The notes under the pieces are model-generated. The model saw only the letters and a program-made list of their open reading frames with translations. It was not told the origin of the DNA and ran no database searches. This document shows, in pieces, positions 1 through 11,503 of a stretch of DNA of 51,340 nt. The number at the start of each line of letters is the position of its first letter. Position 1 is the first letter of the stretch. Source of the stretch: Candidatus Nitrosocosmicus sp. (lineage in GTDB: Archaea > Thermoproteota > Nitrososphaeria > Nitrososphaerales > Nitrososphaeraceae); the NCBI GenBank assembly GCA_029194465.1, contig JARFXS010000030.1:1-51340 (forward strand), written 5' to 3'. The translations under genes were made by a program, and so were the position numbers.

Positions 1-152
1 ATAACTAAAATTAATTATCATAAACTAAGATACCTTTTGCGAATGTATCATAAGCATTTTTTAGACAGTATTGATAAGTCGAATTTTTTCATATACCATC
101 GAAGCCGAAATGAGTTATTAGACTCAGGGATGTTGAGGAAGGTGTTCCCATG

Positions 153-1706
153 TTAAACATTAAATCTTTTCGAAATTTTCATTCTTATACCGTGTTTTGG
201 TCTGAGTGTTACTAGTGGGTGTAGTTTTATATTAGTACCATCTTTTTCTTCAAGTGTAATCTTCCAATTATTTATAATATTTGCTAGCACTATAACACCT
301 TCAATCCAAGCTAATGGTTCTCCTATGCACGATCTAGGACCACCCCCAAACGGAAAATAGCTAAATCGTGGCATTGATGTTTTGAATTTTAATGACCATC
401 TTTCAGGATCAAACTTTTCAGGATCCGAAAAGTATCTTTCATCATGGTGCATTAGATACTGACTCATTATAATGACTGAGCCAGAAGGTACTGAATACTT
501 TTCATTTAGATTGTAATCCTGGATAGTCTGACGACCTATAGCCCAGGAAGGGGGGTAGAGTCTCATTGACTCCATCAAAACTTTTTCTGTAAATTTTAGT
601 CGTGATAAATCTTCAAACGTGATTATTTTTCTGATGTTCTTGTCATCTTCTTTCTCTTTAGTTATAGCGTCAATTTCAGCTAGAATTTTGGATTCAATCT
701 TAGGATGACACGATAAAAGATATAAAGTCCATGTCAGCGCGTTAGCAGTCGTCTCATGCCCTGCTAAAAAGATAGTCATTACTTCATCCCTAATCTGTTT
801 ATCAGTCATTTTTGAAATCTCTCTGGATTGTTCTTTATCTTTATTAGATAGTAATTGTTCATTATGATCAGTCATTTTTTTGTCTGTTGAATCGATAAGA
901 ACAGAAAGTATGTCTAATTCGATTTGATATTTTTGAAAATTATTATGTTCACTTAATTGAGTATCATTGGCTTTAGATTTATCTATTTTCTTGATTTCTC
1001 TGACGGGTGATTTTTGACGTCGAAGATCAATTTTACTATAAATTAATTTATCTAGCTGTTTTAGAGCATCCTTGTATTCCAAGGTTAAAGGAATTGGGAG
1101 TCTTTCAATAAACCTTAAAAATGGAAGTCTAAGTTTGTTAATATATTCAATAATTAGAGTAATCTGATCACTAATTTTATCGATCTCATTTAATGTTATT
1201 GCATTATTTCCAAATAGCAATTTACTAATTATGGAGAGTGTTATCTTGGTCATTTCTTTATGAATATCTAATATCGTCCCATCTCTCCAATTTGTATCTG
1301 TATATTCTATACAATGTTTTGTTATTATATTTCCATAAATCTTTATCTTGTCTTTGGTAAATGCTTGCTGGACCATTCTTCTTTGTTTCGCATGATTTTC
1401 CCCTTCATTAGTTATTAATCCATTACCAATCACTCGTTTCGCTAACTTCAAACCTGGACTTTTTATGAAATATTGATTATGCTTCACCAGAATATTCTCA
1501 ATTAGATAAGGATCATTTATGAGGTATACATGTAACTTTGGTCCAAATTTAAAATGAGAAATATCACCGTAACTTTCGGTAATTTCTTTCAATATTGGTA
1601 AGGGATTTGATATGAATTTGAAAGCCAAACTGTAAGGAAATATCTCGCGCGGTCCTGGTGGATATACGTTATTTCTATCTTTATTAAAATTTGACTTCAC
1701 TTTCAT
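153..1706 (-). CDS. Cytochrome P450
   Basis: A 517-residue P450 monooxygenase with all core signatures. The I-helix oxygen-activation motif AGHETT lies at residues 315-320, the K-helix E379-x-x-R382 is present, and the haem loop F453-G-G-G-P-R-S-C460-I-G supplies the thiolate ligand Cys460. The N-terminus has the proline-rich PPGPR hinge (16-20) but no clear membrane anchor, so a soluble bacterial-type enzyme is likely. A hydrophilic Lys/Asp/Asn-rich stretch (about 232-300) lengthens the protein beyond the usual 400-460 residues. No ferredoxin or reductase partner is adjacent, so the electron donor and substrate are unknown. It stands alone at the left edge, outside the duplicated block, and reads cleanly through. 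Family assignment is certain; function within the family is not. Confidence 0.95.
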   Translation of the reverse strand: MKVKSNFNKDRNNVYPPGPREIFPYSLAFKFISNPLPILKEITESYGDISHFKFGPKLHVYLINDPYLIENILVKHNQYFIKSPGLKLAKRVIGNGLITNEGENHAKQRRMVQQAFTKDKIKIYGNIITKHCIEYTDTNWRDGTILDIHKEMTKITLSIISKLLFGNNAITLNEIDKISDQITLIIEYINKLRLPFLRFIERLPIPLTLEYKDALKQLDKLIYSKIDLRRQKSPVREIKKIDKSKANDTQLSEHNNFQKYQIELDILSVLIDSTDKKMTDHNEQLLSNKDKEQSREISKMTDKQIRDEVMTIFLAGHETTANALTWTLYLLSCHPKIESKILAEIDAITKEKEDDKNIRKIITFEDLSRLKFTEKVLMESMRLYPPSWAIGRQTIQDYNLNEKYSVPSGSVIIMSQYLMHHDERYFSDPEKFDPERWSLKFKTSMPRFSYFPFGGGPRSCIGEPLAWIEGVIVLANIINNWKITLEEKDGTNIKLHPLVTLRPKHGIRMKISKRFNV

Positions 1707-1973
1707 GAATTCTATTTATGTTCCGATATGCCAACGTATAATTATTTTTACGTGATTTAGATATCCATTATTAATTATACAAATGAATGATAACCTTTGG
1801 CCTCATGCATTCAACATTCATTTTTTAAAAGATTGTATTCTCCTAGTTAAGATGATGTCTCAGTACTCATCTTTATCTTCACTAAATACATTTACTGCGC
1901 TATCACAGTTGACACTCGTAGCACAGCATCCATACCTTATCAATTAAAGATATTTTTCATATCCTCTTCAGCT

Positions 1974-2597
1974 TTAATGGGCGTGTTCGGGCGGATTATT
2001 ACTATGAATATTCAAAGTCCCTGTACCATTATTATATATATAAAACGATGCCACCGGTCCTGGATAAACCTTATCATTTACAGTTATTGGTGTATATTTG
2101 CTAATCCCTTGATATAATTGACCATTACTGTCCTTGGTAATGTTATTTATACTGAAAACTCGACTTATTTCTTCTATATTTTGTGAATTACTTTTTTGTA
2201 AATTAGACATACTAAATGAAAATGATGGAAAAATGCTAATATTTGAAATGGTCACTGTGTTATTTTCTGAGTTGATCAATGGATGTTGGGCTATCCTTTG
2301 TTTTCCATTTTCATCCACTATGACCGTTACACTTCCGTCTGTAGGAATGTATCGCTCACCAGTAGAACTATAACCTCCATAATCCTTGATTGTTTGCATG
2401 GTAATAGATAGGTAGGGTTTGGTCGCCGTATTTCCATCAGGAAGTTTGGTCGCTTGTCCATCCAAAGGTATTGTCGTATTTCGTTGTTGCGAATATGATT
2501 TGTGAATTATAGTGACACCACCGTACATCACACAAACAATTGTTAGAAATACTGATACAAAACAAATGCATAATGGAGTATTAAAATTTCTATCCAT
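1974..2597 (-). CDS. Exported or membrane-anchored protein, unknown function
   Basis: I do not recognise this family. A 207-residue protein starts with an uncleaved-anchor or signal-peptide segment (residues about 7-28, rich in Phe/Val/Ile/Cys) followed by an Asn/Ser/Thr-rich extracellular part with several N-x-S/T sequons. An upstream in-frame ATG at 2639 would add 14 residues, but a TATA-like box at 2645-2652 would place transcription start near 2622, so the ATG at 2597 is preferred. It lies tail-out next to the P450 gene on the same strand. The 5' part is repeated at 20605-20941 with a few substitutions; there the gene is cut by the inverted-repeat hinge. This left copy is the only intact one. 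Confidence 0.7.
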   Translation of the reverse strand: MDRNFNTPLCICFVSVFLTIVCVMYGGVTIIHKSYSQQRNTTIPLDGQATKLPDGNTATKPYLSITMQTIKDYGGYSSTGERYIPTDGSVTVIVDENGKQRIAQHPLINSENNTVTISNISIFPSFSFSMSNLQKSNSQNIEEISRVFSINNITKDSNGQLYQGISKYTPITVNDKVYPGPVASFYIYNNGTGTLNIHSNNPPEHAH

Positions 2598-2644
2598 TGT
2601 TAATATGATGATTACTCTGTAAAATACTTTAAAGGTCATCTATT

Positions 2645-2652
2645 TATACGAT
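2645..2652 (-). promoter_or_regulatory. TATA-like box for the exported-protein gene
   Basis: Read on the minus strand the segment gives TATAAATA, a good archaeal box A. Its centre is about 51 nt before the ATG at 2597 and only 9 nt before the ATG at 2639, which argues for the downstream start. The same box is conserved in the second copy near 20947-20954. Confidence 0.5.
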
Positions 2653-2911
2653 GATTTCAAATACATTGATATCATAGCCGATTGTATTAATAAAAATGGC
2701 TTTCAACAAATGTTTTGTCCAATGCAGCTGAGGCATATTTTTCTATCATGAATTTGTATTTTTTCTCTACCTTATCGAATTGACTCGTTTAATTATCCTA
2801 ACGGTTTCTATATTACCAGCTTTGGAATCCGCACTACATGCTAGATATGTACTCGGTTAATATCGCAATGTCAAACTATGAGGTAAACTCATAAAAGTTT
2901 CCAGGGACAGG

Positions 2912-3617
2912 TTATTGTTTTTCACCCACAATACATATAGCTTCATTATCTAAAACTATGGAACCCGTATTATTTTTACATATTTTGCCGTTCTAATAAA
3001 AATTGTTTCATACTTCCCAGATCTCTAGTTTGACATTTTACCTAGATAAGAAATCTTTAGTAAATTCTGTGCAGAATCGGCCTGCCAGTATTAGTTCACT
3101 TACTTTGAATCCGCACCTTACAAAAGACTCTTACATCAAGCAAATTGAATATGTTCACGTACTCCCGCGAAATAAGTTCCTCTTTTCTTACTATATCTGT
3201 TATAAGTTGAGAACTTTCTCTGATGCTGCCTAAATGACCAATGATTTATTGATATTAATACTCTGAGTCGAGATCTCTAAAACATTAATCCTGCTAATCT
3301 ACATAATATTCGAGTCAAAACTTAATTTGGGCAAGGATCGCCATTGCATCGCCTTCTTTAAAGTCAATTATTCCTTCCAAATGCCTCCTGCGATAGCCTC
3401 TTCTGTTATTGATAAAGTAATAACGCATTTGTTACAGTAATTGCAGGCCCTCCCTTAACAGTCGCACATCAAGAACTTTTCGGTTTTATTTTTGCCATCT
3501 CTATTAGTTCATCACTCACTTTATACTCTCTTCTAAACCACTTTGATCATCTGCGGCTACGCTCTCCCAATCTTGACGTTGATCTCGCCTGTAACTGACC
3601 ACACCCGAATTAGACAT
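2912..3617 (-). pseudogene. Methyltransferase remnant (copy A)
   Basis: Aligns with the methyltransferase at 21214-22080. The C-terminal coding end near 2912-2960 is nearly unchanged, the middle has lost blocks including much of the SAM-binding region, and the N-terminal WESVAAGW region is recognisable near 3550-3600. Several frameshifts make it non-functional as written. Confidence 0.8.
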
Positions 3618-4706
3618 TGTTCTTTGCTCTATCATCTTCATATTATTATTTCTAATACAGATGACCAATTCAAGATCATCGTGACCTCAAAAAAAACCAT
3701 AAAAACTAACTGAGACATTTCACTTGAATTCTAACTAAAGATTTGTAGAATATCGAATTACTTTTATCTATCATTTATCCGTGGATATCCTCAAGATTTC
3801 AACGAACAACATGGCTTTGCAATATCATATCAAAAGATGGATTGCCAGCATTGTAAATTAGTTGCAGATGCTCCGACTTCACCGGCATACTCACGACATC
3901 TCAAAATCAAGTGATTTAATGACAGAAGCGGGCTCTATTTTAAATTTATACATAAAGAGACGAAATCAACAAATCTCATCCTTTAATAATAGTCTGTTGA
4001 TCCCTGAAAATATGGTACCACTTTAAAACTGTATTTTTATAGAGAGGCTACAGAGTTGTTATTGTCGGTAGATTATAATTAGAGACTAGATAAAGATCTT
4101 TAGAAAAATAATTTGAATGTTTTACTTGGGATTCCAAGATATAAAGATGCCTTCAGCATATTATCTCGATGTAATATCATAAGGAAGACACCTTTGCCAA
4201 ACCTGTTTCTCTTGCAGATCCCTTGATACAAACAAATCTTTTATTTTACAAAAATAATGCATTCGATTCAATTCGCAGAAATATCTGGGATTCCAACTAA
4301 ACTGGAAAATGATCTATTAGATTATTTAATGATTTCTTAAATAAAAGATGTAATGATATACGTAAACTTACAAAAATATAAATGTTCAAATTGTTTTTGA
4401 TTTTCTGAATAGTCCACTACGAAGAAATGTTTTTGAACTAAAGCCATTTCGTTTTTATTTCAACTTATTCAGATCCAAGTTACAAAACATGCTCGACCGG
4501 CATACTGTGATTGTTAAAAATAGAAAAAATAATAAACAAGCTCAGAACTGAAACACATGAATACCTCCTTTGAACAAAAGAACTATTATAATACTTCGAG
4601 ATTTGACGATTTCAGAAAGAATAATAACAGGAAAAAGAAATTATATACAGCTCCCTAATAAAATTAATAACTTTATTTATACCTATATTCGCTGTAAGTA
4701 AAGCTG
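3618..4706. other. Non-coding stretch, eroded copy of 22081-23284
   Basis: No gene is visible. The sequence follows the intergenic region between methyltransferase and repeat-protein genes of copy C with many small indels. No RNA gene or conserved hairpin stands out beyond the match to the other copies. Confidence 0.6.
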
Positions 4707-6186
4707 ACGAGTAGCAGTAAATGCTCTGTCTTTAGTTACAGTTTCACATCACTATTTTGCTTTTTATTCAATTAATGACCATGAATGCAAACCAATACGG
4801 CTAAATCGCGCATAACCAATCACAATCTGGCATTCAATCTTGGTGCTCTGCGTATGGGGAACAGCACCTTTTTTTCGTGCAACGCAACAGAAAACCAGCA
4901 AATAGTGGAAGCAACGCTTTGTTACACAACAAGGCGCGTAGTGGGTGGCACCAGCCAAATTGGACAATCACAAACCTCCAACCAGGCGGTATGTAGCACT
5001 GCGGTAATATAACTGATTCTGGAAACAACTCAAATAACCAGTGCCAAATCCAACACCGGAGCGCGCGGTCAGTGCGGTAGTGGTGGCACCAGCCACCAGA
5101 ATTGACAACACAAATCCCCTCCCGCAGCGGGTATAGGTGCAGCACGGCGGCAACACTGCAGGTTCAGGAAACAACGTGCCACTCAGATACTGTAACACAT
5201 CAGTAGATCAAACAGCGCGGCTTCCGGCAGGTCATTAATCGATTTCCCGGTGGCCCGCACAGCCAAATTCAACATCGGAGCAGCACGGTCAGGCGCGGTA
5301 GTGGTAGCGGTGGCAATTCGTGCCGGGACTGACAACACAAACCTCCGCATGCAGCACTGGCGGTAACACTGCAGGTTCAGGATCGAAACGCCCAGATCAG
5401 CAAGACGTGCCGTAGACGGCGGCGCGGTAGCGGTAAATCAAAGGAACACAAACCCTCCACCAAATGGGCACAATGTGGAAATACCGCAAACCCATGTAAC
5501 AACACAAATACTCAGCCAAATCCAACACGGAAATAACGCAGCAGCTCAGTAGTAGCGGGTAGCGGTGGCAATTCGTGCCAACCAAGGAATTGACAATCAC
5601 AAACCCCACCAAAACGCACAATGTGGCGGCTCAGATGCATTCACCATGTAATATCATAGTTATTCTCAAAACCAAGCAAATATATAGTAATGCTGTAGAC
5701 AACAAGGCGGTAGCGGTAGTGGTGGTACTCCGTTAAATCAGTGGAATTGACAACACCAAACCAAAACGCACAGTAGCAGGCGGTTTACAATTCATATAAA
5801 TAAAAATACCAAAGCCGTTCCAACATCACCATATGCATTAACAAGGCGGTAGTGAGGGTAGCCAAATCAAGGAATTGACATCATGCCTCCACCATCACAA
5901 TGCGTTTCGTATGACCTTTAGCATTCCAGATAACAAAAATTTCAGGTCGCAACAGGAGCAACGCTTCATAGTGATCAGAAGGTATATGTACTAGCCAACC
6001 AAGGAATTGACACACAAGCTCCTTCCACCGCTGCAACTTGATCCACTGTTGATTCTTACCAATGTAGTTAGAAAAGTATATAAGAGGGAGGCGGTAATAG
6101 CGATGATGGCAGTGACGGTGGCAGTGACGGCAAAGTGATGATGCTGTGATGATGGCAAGTGATGATGGAGGAGCCCATCTGACTGA
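4707..6186 (+). pseudogene. Secreted repeat-protein remnant (copy A)
   Basis: Degraded counterpart of the repeat gene at 23285-25149. The start codon is ACG instead of ATG, the GIGQSQ-type and GGSGSGGN-type repeat cores are recognisable about seven times, and the tail with GATGATGGCAGTGACGG-like repeats is present near 6100-6170. Frame is lost throughout and the array is about 380 bp shorter than in copies B and C. Confidence 0.85.
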
Positions 6187-6479
6187 GGCACATTTTTATT
6201 CCGAACTCATCACATGACTCGTTTTTTTATCTAATTTTGAGCTGCGATTTTGCTAACTCGAGAATAGCTTTAAGTATGCTATTCTAGACTGACACGCCAA
6301 TTTACATTTTATTCTTAAATTAGATTCAATTAGAAATATAAAAACAAGCAGATGCTGATCTCTAGTCTAATAACTTATTACTTTCTGAAAACAAAATTTT
6401 TTATTAGAATAAATACTTGTTATATAGTATAGAGAAATACGCAGAGATATTGGTAATTTCACTTATACATGTAATTAAT

Positions 6480-6723
6480 ATGAGTAACATATCAAAAACT
6501 ATAAGGTTGGATTTCTTGCAATGTTTGTTGTAGCTGCCCCTAGTAGCATTTATGACAAATACGGTATAATCCCAAAATAAAATCAAATGATGCAGAGCAA
6601 GCAATTGAACAAGACCAAGAAATGAGCAAAATGCAATGTAAAATTGAGTATTTACATATATGATATCAACTTAGGCTTTAAACTCAAACCAACGAAGCGC
6701 AACTTGCCTTAGGTCAAAGATAA
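6480..6723 (+). pseudogene. Single-unit repeat protein remnant (copy A)
   Basis: Matches the 90-residue gene at 25491-25764 / 16853-17125. The start ATGAGTAACAT and the end GGTCAAAGATAA are conserved. About 30 bases are missing in between, including part of the signal-peptide codons and the Cys-pair region, which destroys the frame. Confidence 0.85.
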
Positions 6724-7438
6724 ACCTCCTTTTCTTTTAAACATTTATTCAAATAATTTCAACTGAAATAGTAAACATCTGGTGAAGATACTTATTGATG
6801 GGATCTATTGTCAAATAAATTGTTCATTGAGAAATATAATTCGATGAATAATTTGTATTGTAATGGTTTCTAAATAATTCTTGTTATCAAAATCTTAATA
6901 ATTAGATTAAATTTTTTCCAGAATTTGATCCAGATTTGATTTGGATATATCAACACTTTACGGGACGCGTTGAATCTAAATGCCACACGATCGGGAATAG
7001 AAAAATGATAGATCAGTAAATTTGATTATTTATTAAAATTTGGAATCCGGCATAAAATTTACCCTGTCTACCAATATGTTAATCAAAAATAATGAGATTC
7101 ATTCGTCAAATTTGCTCGCACTGAGATTAGGATCATTGGGTGACTTTTGTGATTTCCCCCAATGGTTTACATTGATCTCAAAGAACTTTTTCATCTAATT
7201 CCAGTTTAACCATTAGCAATAATTTACTAATATTCAATTTTATTGACGCGGGTCCATACGCTATTGTTAAGTTCATTTTATTTGTCATTAGGAGAGTTAT
7301 GGGTATTATTGTTGTCCTAGATATTACGTAGGGGTCTTTGTATAAGAAAATAATGATACCGTATACTCTCATAGGAAATCTGAATTATATCAAAATGACA
7401 GACTTAATATAAAATCTATAAATAAAGGAGGGTAACAA

Positions 7439-7825
7439 CTACCTTGTGAAAGTTCGCTAACTTTGGAGTGTCTTGATGCTGATGCTGAAATGTGAAACCT
7501 ACGCAAAAGTATGCTTGAAGTGCATACTGTAGCTTCCAACTCGAGCTGTAAATTATAGCTTACTTCCACTTCATTTGTTGCAACATCGTTACATTGTCTA
7601 TACCTCGTAATTATTACAGTAGCTCCATTTATACCGGAGTCACCATTTTCAACAATACTTACAGATAAAATATCGAATTATTTATCTTAGTTCTGAAATT
7701 GTGTTGTAACTTAAAGTTGTTTGACAGCCATTTGAGATGGGATACCTGATTGCTTGACAACGATGCCATTGTAGTATAGAGGATACTGCACAAGCTGCAT
7801 CATGGTCATTTTGTTGTAGTTACTA
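7439..7825 (-). pseudogene. Ig-like secreted protein remnant (copy A)
   Basis: Corresponds to the 140-residue gene intact at 15641-16063 and 26557-26979. The C-terminal codons and the region around the two cysteines are recognisable, but large deletions near 7620-7720 and many indels break it. Confidence 0.85.
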
Positions 7826-8460
7826 TAATTTTCATGAAATTACGTCATCTTAATATTTGCTTCTAATTTTCCTCGTTACTTATCGTTAATTCTTTATCAC
7901 CCTTATTGGCATCGTTAGAAGAGGTATCAGAAAGTGTCATACAAAGCACATACTTTATAGGTTTGTCACTGATGAAGGCCACGAAATACGCTCTGAATGG
8001 TGCCAGAAAGATTAGCAATGTTATTTCTTTGCTATCAAGATTATCTCTTTTATATCTCGATAAATCCAACAAATCGACGCACAGTATTATAACAGTAATC
8101 TTGTGTCATTTTTTGTATTGAATTTACCCTATTCGTAACCGGACTACGTAAATTTTCCACCCAATATAGAAATTTGTTTCAATCCATTAATGAATTCCGG
8201 AGGTACCAATTTGGTAACGATATCACGGGTATCGGTAAAACCACAAATGGAATTATCCCAAATTGATTAGTCTCCTTACAGACTCGATAATTTTCAAATG
8301 CTAAATTAAATTATTCTTAATTAAGAAAGAAACCATTAAGAGAATGATTTTAAATAGGTCTAAACAGAGCTGTTAAATATACATAATAATATATTTGAGA
8401 GTTTTGAATTTTCAACGACTTTAGTCAGTGCTCTCTAATATTATTAATTAAAGATGATGT

Positions 8461-9779
8461 ATGAATCTGATCCTAAATTAAATATAACTTTTTAAATAAT
8501 AAGTTAAATAATGTTGTTTACAAACCTAGCGGAAACTTATGTTGATGTTTTTGAGTTTTCGATCAGAATTTTTATTCTGTATTCCACAGATTGGAGGCCT
8601 CTTAAAAATATTTACTGATGCGAGAGAAGATAAAAGAAATAAAAAAGGAAGTTATAGTTGCATGCCTTTGATGTTTACTAGTTATTGATAAACAATATCT
8701 ACGATAAATCTGAAAAATAATACTCTAAAATATGCAATATTTGATGTTAAACCCTTATGTTATTGTATATCTCCTTCAGAATTTGTTAAAGCTACGTGAC
8801 ATTGCGAAAATTGTATAGCTGATTGATATATCAATACATTTCTCCAATGTGAACTCCTTTTGGAACAATGAATTTATCGAAATCTTTCTGAGCGTAATAT
8901 AGAATTCTCGTGTCATTAAGATCCACCCTGAAAACAAATACTCTATTTCATTATGATTTTACCATATATAATTATAGATAAATATTGTAATAGATTGTCA
9001 AAAAGGAATGCCAGCTTGTTAAAACTAATTCGGTGGATTTCACTGGGAATAAGAAATTTACTGACATATGCCTTTATTAACAGAAATTACATTCTCCGCC
9101 GGACCTCCTTCCGGGATTCGAGTATCTCAGAAATTTTCAAAACAAGGGCTTCGATACTTGCCGGATTGGGGGAACCCAAGTGCAGGCGATAAGGAACAAC
9201 TGTGAGATTATGCGAAACTATTATCTACGACGGTCATCATTATTCCAAATTTGAAAGGTGCCCATTATTGTTGTTGTTGTAATTTTGCGCTGGCAGCACA
9301 GTATCCCCGAAAAATAAAGAATCATAAGTGCCTTTGCAACACCAGGTGCGACGATGCCGATAATAATCTCTTAGCGGACAAAAAGTAAAACGCCACTCCT
9401 ATTGTAGATACATTCGGTAATACTTAGTAAGCCATCAATAACTACCTCTTCAGAGCCCAATAAATAATTTCTTTCAGGGAAAACCCAAAGACATAGATCC
9501 ATGACTCGCAACAGAGTCCTCAATTATATGATAGCCCTCCTATTATATGAGATATACTGCTAAATTTGTAAATGACTGTTACAAATAAAAAATTGTTAAT
9601 AGAAATGATAATAGGGAAAAATGATAGATTGAATGGAAAGTAAAATTCAAACAACCCTAATAAGACCCCAGCGATTCACATATGATATATGACAAATCAA
9701 TCATAGAATTCAATCTGTACGTTGCGCTTAGTATACTCAGAGCATGGTCACGTGCCTAGTGGGTGACTGTGCTAGGTAA
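8461..9779 (+). pseudogene. phaC: PHA synthase remnant (copy A)
   Basis: Follows the intact phaC at 27709-29226 but is about 200 bp shorter. The start ATG, the segment around AFINRNYI (about 9070-9100) and the 3' end are recognisable. The nucleophile region (lipase-like box) near 9255-9300 is garbled to runs of GTTGTTG. No frame survives. Confidence 0.85.
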
Positions 9780-9957
9780 ATGACAGTCAGCTTACCCGTC
9801 CTCGCATTCTCCTCGTAATAAACTTAGAGTTTCGACAACGGGGATATTTTTGTTATTAGTTTTATAGTTATTGCCATCCCTTATTTCAACGCATCATAAC
9901 TTGTTCTACAAAATAGTCAAAAAGCAATTATATATATTAACATTGATTGTTATTGAT

Positions 9958-10455
9958 ATGCAATTCATAATATTACCTATCATAATATTATTTGTAGTGC
10001 GCCTTATTACAAAATGACAAAGAGGTCCTGAGTTCCACGAAACTGCGGATCACACTCAATAGCTTAGTATCACTCCTTTAAATCTATATATCAGGCATAC
10101 TGGAAATCTTCCTGGGGAAATAAAAATTTATCATCCGGACCCTCCTTTTTAATAAGGGATCATGCAATTGAAAAAGCAGTTATGAAAACGGGAGGTAATG
10201 TAAATCTCAATAATATGACTCATAAATACTCATTTACCAGATATATTACTCAGAGCATGCAGTTACGGAGTTATTACATCTGGAAGATGGACAAAACATT
10301 AGTTGGATTTCAGTATGACATTGGAATTATTAATGACCAAGGTGAAGGTTCCATGAATTGTTCACTGAAAATATATTATGTTTCATTTCTGAATAATACA
10401 TAGGTATATCATTACAGACCCCGACATGAGACAATTTGGTTAGTTGAGCAAAGTG
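9958..10455 (+). pseudogene. Anchored secreted-protein remnant (copy A)
   Basis: Eroded version of 29401-29943. The TATA-like box (TTATATATAT, about 9928-9938) and ATG with the first codons are intact, then frameshifts accumulate. The C-terminal part (IGIINDQGE region near 10325-10345) is still readable in one frame. Confidence 0.8.
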
Positions 10456-10780
10456 GAGGGAGAATGAAATCATAATTCAATTTATTTGACGGCCTTTTAG
10501 ATTCCACGGATATCGTATGATGTCATTCTTTGGAATGATTGTTTGTTTTAAGGCTGTGATATAGACATTTTCACAAATAATGTCAAATTTGTTTTACATA
10601 CATCGAGCAATACTTCGATTACACTCCTTGCTTGAGAAGCTGCAACACGTAACGTTTTCAAACTGCATTACAAGGTTCAGAAATGCCTTCTATGAAATTC
10701 ATATTCATAAGAAGATTTGAACACGTTGATAAACTGATAGATGGGCTAAATATAGGTTCAAGAAATTCTCAAATGAATCA

Positions 10781-11503
10781 ATGGTCGCGGGATTTTTGTA
10801 ACTAGTGCAATAATCCTAGCATTCATATCTATTATTCTAAGTAAATATTGTTCCAGTCTATCGATTAGTCCACTCCAAATATACCCCGTACATCGATATA
10901 TCAACCGAATTCTGACAGAAAAGTATGGCTTGTCAGTCAACAATTTATCTAAATATATATAGAACAAATCATAATATCATGCCATAATAATGATGATCAC
11001 GTCTCTATTTAGATTTATCAAAGGGGTACAGAGCAAATTGTTTTTAGGAATCTTTTCGATATCTTGCTACTTTATGATGAAAATCATTGATTTTTTGTCA
11101 TCATTAGGTCATCATCTTGTAGATGCGGGCTGTATACAGCAATTTGAAAGAGGCACTCAACATGCTGGTACAACATTTCGTGGAGGTTCAGTTTACGGAA
11201 TCTTTCAAGCCTGGGAGCAACTTGTTCATAATACAGATAAAAATCAGATCATGATTGTTATGTAAGCAGCCGGCCAGCAGTGTCACTTGTTACACGAACG
11301 GACCGTAATAGACATGGTTTAGTGAAATTATACAAATTCAATGTTGTTGATCGTTTTTCAAATGAAGTTCATAATATTCATATACAGCGCGCATGCTCAA
11401 GAGGTGTATTTATAGAACATCGAATACTTCTAGAAACTGGAAAAAGTAATTTTTGACAAAAATGACATCCTTAAATATCGCACTCGTTGAAAACTCTGCA
11501 CCG
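10781..11503 (+). pseudogene. Cys/His-rich exported protein remnant (copy A)
   Basis: Eroded version of the 5' 60% of the gene at 30334-31605. The first codons, the GHH motif region near 11105-11120 and the ACSRGVF region near 11395-11410 are recognisable. It ends at the dyad where copy B begins, so the 3' part is absent. Confidence 0.8.

Larger units (their letters stand above)
2302..11503 (+). repeat. Copy A of the triplicated locus (eroded)
   Basis: This stretch follows 20605-31118 in the same orientation, gene by gene. From 2302 to about 2960 the two differ by scattered substitutions only. From about 2985 onward copy A is full of short deletions, insertions and shortened homopolymers, in coding and non-coding parts alike. 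Between matching anchors (3551 to 11503 against 22014 to 31118) copy A is 7952 bp against 9104 bp, about 13% shorter. No gene beyond 2640 keeps its frame. It ends at a tight dyad with copy B. It may be a decaying duplicate or poorly corrected sequence. Confidence 0.9.
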
